DNA from: an uncultured Eubacteriales bacterium
GTDB taxonomy: Bacteria; Bacillota; Clostridia; Christensenellales; Aristaeellaceae
NCBI GenBank assembly: GCA_902774025.1
Contig: CACYGY010000020.1
Coordinates: 1 to 39,744, forward strand
DNA length: 39,744 nt
Direction of reading: 5' to 3'
Below the pieces are notes generated by a model, which saw only the letters and a program-made list of their open reading frames with translations, had not been told where the DNA came from and did no database searches. Positions 34,589 through 39,744 of this stretch are shown here, piece after piece (position 1 is the stretch's first letter; every line of letters begins with the position of its first letter). A program made the translations under genes and the position numbers.

Positions 34589-34691
34589 CATTTGCGTATT
34601 GAAAACAGTCCAGCAGGATCCGCATATTCTGATGAATATCCTTTCAGCATCTCTGAGTACGTGTTCTCTTCCCGCAGGAGGTTCTGTGTGT

Positions 34692-34748
34692 ATGAATGAA
34701 AACAACCCGTTTGATATGAAAAATCAGAGGAATGAGTCGGTCGAATGA
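34692..34748 (+). CDS. Possible 18-residue peptide, antisense to the pilin leader
   Basis: ATG at 34692 follows a perfect AGGAGG (34676-34681) at 10 nt. The frame is hydrophilic (NENNPFDMKNQRNESVE) and ends at TGA 34746-34748, followed by a T-rich stretch. It could be a real small ORF, the 5' stub of a truncated gene or chance. No clear promoter is seen. Confidence 0.3.
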   Translation: MNENNPFDMKNQRNESVE

Positions 34749-34806
34749 GCTGTCAGTTTCCGGTTTTTTTCGTAAATATGTCTTTTTGATTGCGTTTTCT
34801 GGTCTG

Positions 34807-34835
34807 ATTATACATTTTTGTAATATTTTTGTAAA
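34807..34835 (-). promoter_or_regulatory. Promoter of the pilin-like gene
   Basis: On the minus strand, TTTACA (34835-34830), a 17-bp A-rich spacer and consensus TATAAT (34812-34807), in an AT-rich stretch (about 34755-34905) that may act as an UP-like element. Confidence 0.8.
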
Positions 34836-35033
34836 TAGCTGTCTGATTTTTTTGTTATGATTCCGTAATATGTTATTCTTAATGTTGTAGAAATTTTAAT
34901 TTCATCCAGTTTCCTTCAATCCAGGCAGAACATTTGCCTGGGTTCCGGTCCGTACATCAGTATCGGCTGCAGATTTCGTCCCTTCTTCTGCCGCTGTCTG
35001 CAATCCTCCCGTGATTCTCCCCCGTTCTGAGCA
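34836..35033. other. Spacer upstream of the pilin promoter, no gene seen
   Basis: About 200 bases, AT-rich at first and then GC-rich, ending at the terminator of the ABC transporter gene. Confidence 0.5.
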
Positions 35034-35067
35034 GAAAAAAAGCCGGCTGCTCATCTGCATGCCGGCT
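35034..35067 (-). terminator. Terminator of the ABC transporter gene
   Basis: AGCCGGC (35041-35047) pairs with GCCGGCT (35061-35067), with an inner TGC/GCA; on the minus strand it is followed by TTTTTTTCTGC. Confidence 0.85.
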
Positions 35068-35099
35068 GTCTCCAATACCGCCGAAGATCCTTATGCCGC

Positions 35100-36845
35100 T
35101 CAGGCAATCCCAACACTCACACTGTTCTGAATCTGGTTCATACGCGCGTAACTTCCTCCCAGTTTCACAAGGTCCTCGTGGGTTCCGCTCTCTGTCACAT
35201 ATCCGTTCTCGATGACAAGAATCCAGTCTGCGTTCCGGATCGTGGACAGACGGTGAGCGATCGCGATGATGGTCCTCGTTCCAGCAATGCCAGCGATCGC
35301 TTTCTGAATCTGCTGTTCCGTCTCCACATCCACAGACGCCGTCGCCTCGTCCAGAATAATGATGGGAGATCGTCTGAGAATCGCCCTGGCAATGGCGACA
35401 CGCTGCTTCTGTCCACCGGACAGTCTGACGCCGCGTTCGCCCACCTGCGTCTCATATCCGTCCGGCATCGCCATGATATCCGCGTGGATATTAGCCGCCT
35501 TGGCCGCCTCCTCAATCTGCTCCCGTGTGCTCTCCGGGGCCGCATACCCTATGTTTTCCGCGATCGTACCATTGAACAGAAAGGTATCCTGCAGAACGGG
35601 AGAGATATTCTGGCGCAGGCTTTCGATGGTGACGTCCTGAAGGTCCTGACCGTCAATCAGGATTCGTCCGGAAGAGGGCTCGTAAAATCTGGAGATCAGC
35701 TGTGTCAGCGTCGTCTTTCCCACGCCCGTCGGGCCCACCAGTGCCAGCATCTTCCCGCTCTCACACCGGAAGGATACATCCTTCAGCACAGGTTTGCCCG
35801 TTTTGTAGGAGAAACAGACATGATCAAACTCGATCTCTCCCTTCACATTTTCAAGCTTTCTGGCATGAGGACGATCCTGGATCTCACAGGGGGCATCCAG
35901 GACCGCCAGGACTCTTTCCGCGCCTGCCATGGACTGCTGCATGCTTTCCAGAAGGTTGGCAAGGCCTGTTACAGGTCCGTAGAAAAGACTGAGATACAGC
36001 AGAAACGCGACAATATCCTCCACGCTCAGGCCTTCCCTGTATGCCAGATAACCTCCGAAGCCCACCACCAGAATGGTTCCCAGGGAAGAGATAAACTCCA
36101 CACTGGGATGGAACACCGCGCTGATCTTCAGCGCCTGAAGCATGGCACGAATATGCTCAAAATTCTTCTGATCCACCCGTTCCGTTTCATAGCTTTCCCG
36201 GCCGAAGGACTGAATTTCATGAATCCCCGACAGATTATCCTGGAGTTTTCCGTTCAGTTCACCCATTTTTTTCTGGGAAATCCGGAAATAAGGCCGCACC
36301 TTTTTTGAGAACACAATCCCTGACACAAGAATCAGGGGAATCGGCGCGCACGTAATCAGCGCGAGCTTCCAGTTAATGCTCAGCAGAACAATGAGCACGC
36401 CTGCAAACGTCACAAAGTTCGTGATCGTTTCCGGAATCATATGAGCGTACAGCAGTTCAAAATCCCGGCTGTCATTGACCACCCGACTCATGAGGTCACC
36501 CGTCTGCTGGTCGTGAAAGTAACCCATGTGCATTCTTTCCAGTTTATCATAGGTGCGGGTGCGCAGATCTCCCACCAGATACCAGGCAGCCTTGTGGGCC
36601 AGGTAATTGCTCAGAAATCTCAGCAGAACCCGGAACAGATACAGTCCCACGAGAATTCCGGTAAGAATCCCGATCTGCCGCATTCCACCGTCGTCCACTC
36701 CCTTCTCCACAATCCCCGTCATGGAGGAAAGGACCTTGGGCGCTGCAAGATTCACCGCTGTCAGTCCGAGGGTGGAAAGAATCGCGATCACATACAGTGA
36801 TCTGTATCGAATGGCTTCCCGGCTCAGCCGCCACAACATCTTCAT
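35100..36845 (-). CDS. ABC exporter, fused permease and ATPase (half-transporter)
   Basis: A 581-residue type IV ABC exporter subunit, acting in the membrane as a homo- or heterodimer. About six transmembrane helices lie in residues 15-300. The ATPase has Walker A GPTGVGKT (371-378), Q-loop Gln419, signature LSGGQ (475-479), Walker B IIILDE (495-500) and His531. Relatives export lipids, drugs or peptides; no substrate clue is given by neighbours. The start at 36845 is preferred because GGAGGG is 8 nt upstream; starts at 36866 and 36914 would add a charged N-terminal extension. It has its own terminator and is probably monocistronic, so a partner half-transporter is not evident. Confidence 0.93.
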   Translation of the reverse strand: MKMLWRLSREAIRYRSLYVIAILSTLGLTAVNLAAPKVLSSMTGIVEKGVDDGGMRQIGILTGILVGLYLFRVLLRFLSNYLAHKAAWYLVGDLRTRTYDKLERMHMGYFHDQQTGDLMSRVVNDSRDFELLYAHMIPETITNFVTFAGVLIVLLSINWKLALITCAPIPLILVSGIVFSKKVRPYFRISQKKMGELNGKLQDNLSGIHEIQSFGRESYETERVDQKNFEHIRAMLQALKISAVFHPSVEFISSLGTILVVGFGGYLAYREGLSVEDIVAFLLYLSLFYGPVTGLANLLESMQQSMAGAERVLAVLDAPCEIQDRPHARKLENVKGEIEFDHVCFSYKTGKPVLKDVSFRCESGKMLALVGPTGVGKTTLTQLISRFYEPSSGRILIDGQDLQDVTIESLRQNISPVLQDTFLFNGTIAENIGYAAPESTREQIEEAAKAANIHADIMAMPDGYETQVGERGVRLSGGQKQRVAIARAILRRSPIIILDEATASVDVETEQQIQKAIAGIAGTRTIIAIAHRLSTIRNADWILVIENGYVTESGTHEDLVKLGGSYARMNQIQNSVSVGIA

Positions 36846-36985
36846 CAGTTTTTCCCTCCGTACCATGTCACCGGTTTCTCCAGTCCGTGTGTTCTTTCTG
36901 TGTTTTATCCACACCCTGCAGGACTGCTCTGATTTGCGACGAATGATCTGCAGGGGGACCCGCTGTCGGCCCGCTTTCTTCTATA

Positions 36986-37014
36986 TCCTTATAAGAAAAG
37001 CCGGTTTCTGTCAA
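36986..37014 (-). promoter_or_regulatory. Promoter of the ABC transporter gene
   Basis: On the minus strand, consensus TTGACA (37014-37009). The -10 is either TAAGGA (36991-36986, 17-bp spacer) or TATAAG (36993-36988, 15-bp spacer). Confidence 0.55.
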
Positions 37015-37112
37015 TGCTTTCTTTCGGCCAGCCCTGAAAAATCAAAGGAAGAACAATCAGATATTCTGTATTCTGGGATGACTTTATAACCAGTTGAAAG
37101 GGAGGAATTCCA

Positions 37113-37928
37113 GTGAATTCAACCATGCTCTCTGTCCTGAACACGCCTGCTCCCTATGGCACCGCGGTTCTGTGGTGGCTGGGGCAGATGGGTCTGATGG
37201 TCCGCCTTGGAGACAGTCTGTTCTGTCTGGATTATTATGCATCGCCGGACCCCGCCCGTCAGACACCGCCTCCCATTCCCCGGGAAGACGTGCGGAATGT
37301 CACGTGCTTCCTGGGCTCCCATAACCATCTTGATCATATGGACCATGAATCCTGGCGCGTTTTCGCCCGGAACTGCCCGGCTGCCCGTTTTGTTTTCCCA
37401 TCGCCTCACCTCCGTCAGGTACTGGAGGACGGCGTTTCCCCGGAAAACTGCTGCGGTCTGGATGACGGAAAGCAGGTCCGTCTGGGGGATGTGACCATTC
37501 ACGCCCTGGCTGCTGCTCACGAGTTTCTGGATCCGGACCCCGAAACGCATCAGTACCCCTGCCTGCAGTACATTCTGGAAGGTAACGGAGTGCGCATCTA
37601 TCACGCGGGAGACACACTCCGGTATGAAGGAATGATCGGAAAACTGGCTGCGTTCGGTCAGATGGACGCGGTTCTCCTCCCCATCAACGGCCGCGACAGT
37701 GCCCGTTACCGCCGCGGATGCATCGGGAATATGACATTCCAGGAAGCCGTCGATCTGGCAGGTGAGCTCCGCCCGCGCCTGGCTATTCCCGGGCACTGGG
37801 ACATGTTCAGGGACAACTCGGCGGATCCCCATGCCTTTGCGGAATACATGGACGCGAAGTACGGCGATCTGGTTCCGTGCCGGATTCCTCAGTTGATGAA
37901 TCCCATCGTCATTCACGCCGGGCATTGA
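37113..37928 (+). CDS. MBL-fold metallo-hydrolase, UlaG-like
   Basis: A 271-residue cytosolic metallo-beta-lactamase-fold protein. It has the metal motif SHNHLDHMDH (His70, His72, Asp74, His75), a third histidine His136 (AAAHEF), AGDT (165-168) and PGHWDMF (226-232). The arrangement is that of UlaG, the L-ascorbate-6-phosphate lactonase group, but UlaG-like proteins are diverse and no ascorbate genes are nearby. The start is GTG at 37113, with AAGGGAGG 7 nt upstream; ATG at 37125 is an alternative. It is followed by a clear terminator. Confidence 0.88.
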   Translation: MNSTMLSVLNTPAPYGTAVLWWLGQMGLMVRLGDSLFCLDYYASPDPARQTPPPIPREDVRNVTCFLGSHNHLDHMDHESWRVFARNCPAARFVFPSPHLRQVLEDGVSPENCCGLDDGKQVRLGDVTIHALAAAHEFLDPDPETHQYPCLQYILEGNGVRIYHAGDTLRYEGMIGKLAAFGQMDAVLLPINGRDSARYRRGCIGNMTFQEAVDLAGELRPRLAIPGHWDMFRDNSADPHAFAEYMDAKYGDLVPCRIPQLMNPIVIHAGH

Positions 37929-37941
37929 CCTCCCGACAGAA

Positions 37942-37986
37942 AGAAGCAGGATCTGCCGTCAGGCATTTCCTGCTTCTCTCTTTTTC
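37942..37986 (+). terminator. Terminator of the UlaG-like gene
   Basis: AGAAGCAGGA (37942-37951) pairs perfectly with TCCTGCTTCT (37968-37977), followed by CTCTTTTT. Confidence 0.9.
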
Positions 37987-38049
37987 CGGGCTGCTCACGC
38001 TTCCCGGCATTGTGATGTTATGGGATTCCGCATTCCGGCCAGGTCAGCA

Positions 38050-39744
38050 TCAGGACTGGTGATCATCGGGATTCTGCTGACTCTGCTGGCGTCTGCGTTC
38101 CATCCGTCCGCCGCTGCGCACGGGAGGGGTCGCTTCACCGGAAGCCGCACCGGAAGACGGCTGAGCCGGACGCTGGAAAACACTGTCTCCGGAATTCTGG
38201 TCTTTTCCGGTCTCCGCAGATCCCGGCGTCTGATTAACCGGACGGACATAACGACTGTTATCCATCACAGTCTCGCCACGGGTGGAGGCGGATCCGGATG
38301 AAAGGGGATTCCTTCCGTCACCCTCAGGCCTCTGATTCAGCGGTTTGTTCTGTGCAGGCCTCTGAGCACCGTCCGGCATGCCTGTCGGTCTCTGGGCACT
38401 CGTCGGTCTCTGCATGCCGCCATTGACGTTTCCGGGACGCTGGGCATTCTGTGTACCCGCGCTCCGCTGCGTGTTCTGGGCACTTCCCGGCCGCTGCTGC
38501 GGCTGACCCTGCTGCGTATATGTACCCGTGGAGGCTGTTCTCTGCCCCTGGACACCGCTCTGCTGGCTCCGCATCGCCTGCGCTCTCCGCTGTGCGGCTC
38601 TCTGTGCTGACATGCGCTGATTTCTGCGGTGCAGGAAATAGACAACGCCCACACCTGCCGCCAGCAGAACACCGACCAGAATCAGAATCCATCCGGAAGA
38701 ACGGTGCTCCTCAGGCTCCACAACATCCATCGTGGACACAGGCTCCATGGAGGCAAGGGGATTCTGGGACGGACTTACGGAAGGACTCGCCAGGGCAGAG
38801 GATGTGGGGGACGCGGAAGGAGAAACGGAGGGGGAAACCGTTGCCGGACCTGCCGCTGGCGACGGGGTCACAATCGGCGCTACGGTGGCAATGGGCACCC
38901 AGGTGGCATAGGTAACGTTATACTCGTTGGCGGGATCCCTCCAGTTGGAAACATTCTTCTCCTCCTGTGAGATCACAGGCGCCGCGGTCACCGTGACCCC
39001 GGCTGAATTTGTGGCATTGTTGGTCAGACCCTGCTGATATTCAGGAGAATCAATGAAGGATTCCAGTTCGGCAAGCGTCATCTGCTTGAAGTACTCTCCG
39101 GCCACATATCCTGTTACGCCTTCGTACTGAATCTGATACCAGATCCTTCCGCCGGTGTTCTGTGATCCCAAAATCAGACAGCAGGCATAGTTCTTCAGCT
39201 TTTTCAGTGTGGTGGAACCCGTGCTGGGTGCCTGGCGCATATTCACCACGCCGCCGTTTCTGGCATAGACATACCCATAGCTGGAAAGCCCATTGGGATC
39301 ATACGGACGAGCCGTAATCTGCGGAGCAGGCGTGGGGGCGTGGGTGGCAAAAGAGTTCAGATAAGCCGCTTCCTCGGAAGCATTCATCATCCTCAGCATG
39401 TCGCTGCGCACATAACCCCAGGTACCATCATACATAATGACATGCCAGGGCCACCCATCCTCTGTATCGTAGTCCTGTCCGGCCACATACACAGGTGTGT
39501 TCCTGGAAAGTACGGAGATAATAACGCTTCTGTCAGAGGCCATGTTTCTGAAGGGCACATCGTCTCCAATAGAGTAGGCGTAACCTCTGATCTGTACCGG
39601 GTCATTCGCGGCCGCAGACACCGGGGTGGGAGCGGGGGTCGCGGTGGCATGAACCTGATTCCACTGCTGGATATAGTATTGCGCTTCCTGATTGTTGATC
39701 CGCCTCAGACTGGTATCCAGAACAAAATCTTCGTCTTTGGGAAT
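38050..39744 (-). CDS. SH3-repeat membrane protein with Gln/Arg/Pro-rich tail, N-terminus missing
   Basis: The frame is open from the window edge to TGA at 38050, giving 564 residues of a larger protein. It has at least two bacterial SH3-like modules (VPFRNMASDRSVIISVLSRN with GWPWHVIMYDGTWGYV; VVNMRQAPSTGSTTLKKLKN with IWYQIQYEGVTGYVAGEY). Each is followed by a short helix and a linker (LRMMNASEEAAYLNSF, LAELESFIDSPEYQQG); a similar linker (LRRINNQEAQYYIQQW) precedes the first, so at least one more module lies outside. A Ser/Pro/Thr stalk leads to one transmembrane segment (WILILVGVLLAAGVGVVYFL). The last 200 residues are disordered with about seven QRP repeats. SH3 modules are probably extracellular, binding cell wall; the tail is cytosolic. 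Confidence 0.85.
   Translation of the reverse strand: MPKDEDFVLDTSLRRINNQEAQYYIQQWNQVHATATPAPTPVSAAANDPVQIRGYAYSIGDDVPFRNMASDRSVIISVLSRNTPVYVAGQDYDTEDGWPWHVIMYDGTWGYVRSDMLRMMNASEEAAYLNSFATHAPTPAPQITARPYDPNGLSSYGYVYARNGGVVNMRQAPSTGSTTLKKLKNYACCLILGSQNTGGRIWYQIQYEGVTGYVAGEYFKQMTLAELESFIDSPEYQQGLTNNATNSAGVTVTAAPVISQEEKNVSNWRDPANEYNVTYATWVPIATVAPIVTPSPAAGPATVSPSVSPSASPTSSALASPSVSPSQNPLASMEPVSTMDVVEPEEHRSSGWILILVGVLLAAGVGVVYFLHRRNQRMSAQRAAQRRAQAMRSQQSGVQGQRTASTGTYTQQGQPQQRPGSAQNTQRSAGTQNAQRPGNVNGGMQRPTSAQRPTGMPDGAQRPAQNKPLNQRPEGDGRNPLSSGSASTRGETVMDNSRYVRPVNQTPGSAETGKDQNSGDSVFQRPAQPSSGAASGEATPPVRSGGRMERRRQQSQQNPDDHQS

Larger units (their letters stand above)
34486..34806 (-). promoter_or_regulatory. 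Long 5' leader of the pilin-like gene
   Basis: The promoter places transcription start near 34800, leaving about 310 nt of untranslated RNA before the ATG at 34485. I could not match a known riboswitch class, including the c-di-GMP types. The opposite strand in this stretch carries a terminator-like hairpin and a short ORF with a good ribosome binding site. Confidence 0.5.

Noticed and set aside
34486..34800. c-di-GMP riboswitch in the pilin leader
   Set aside because: The conserved core sequences of the class I and II motifs could not be found.
35178..36308. Plus-strand open frame of 376 codons inside the ABC transporter gene
   Set aside because: Antisense shadow of the conserved ATPase and membrane regions, no recognisable domain.
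1..39744. CRISPR array or known defence operon
   Set aside because: No regularly spaced repeats were seen, and the NYN, HD and helicase genes are better explained as separate cellular functions.

Overview
The window looks like a chromosomal piece of a Bacillota bacterium of the class Clostridia, probably a gut or rumen lineage. The reasons are strong AGGAGG-type ribosome binding sites, frequent GTG/TTG starts, sigma-A-like promoters, an AddA recombination nuclease, a Clostridia-type HD phosphohydrolase, a DUF2974 (Mbeg1-like) protein and an LPXTG pilin. Base composition is moderately GC-rich by eye, with AT-rich patches near 24.0-24.6, 27.2-28.1 and 34.7-34.9 kb. The genus cannot be named from sequence alone.

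Layout. Left edge (0-2.4 kb): the start of a DUF89-type phosphatase gene, divergent from a secreted CotH-kinase protein. 2.6-5.8 kb, minus strand: a tight five-gene operon, read NYN RNase-LOTUS, a second LOTUS module, HD phosphohydrolase, membrane-anchored unknown, alpha/beta hydrolase. The first two ORFs are in one frame and separated by a single TAG. 6.2-7.9 kb, plus strand: two coupled family 2 glycosyltransferases. 7.9-10.3 kb: Lon protease, whose last codons run through its own apparent terminator. 10.4-11.0 kb: a TetR regulator with repeated TGACA/TGTCA operators. 11.1-15.1 kb, minus strand: SEC-C protein, phosphosugar mutase, M42 peptidase. 15.1-16.1 kb: about 1 kb without a convincing gene. 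16.2-17.1 kb: a sugar isomerase-like TIM barrel with an unusual translation start. 17.1-18.5 kb: a cytidylate kinase-like gene coupled to a secreted unknown.

19.2-29 kb is the accessory part. tRNA-Ser(CGA) is followed by a five-gene cassette (GNAT, DUF2200, DUF1905, DUF5655, DUF1801), a CBM9-like protein, an AT-rich histidine phosphatase, a fused lipase/ATPase-like protein, a frameshifted XRE regulator and a decayed ISAzo13-family transposase. Several stretches of 400-700 bases here hold no gene.

29-39.7 kb: addA without an adjacent addB, an LPTTG pilin-like protein with a leader of about 310 nt, an ABC exporter, a UlaG-like metallo-hydrolase and a truncated SH3-repeat membrane protein. Most transcription units are bounded by recognisable promoters and intrinsic terminators, listed below. 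No complete known defence system, CRISPR array or prophage is visible. The strongest candidates for something new are the amber-split NYN/LOTUS operon, the DUF cassette, the lipase/ATPase-like fusion and the hairpin-bridged start of the isomerase gene.
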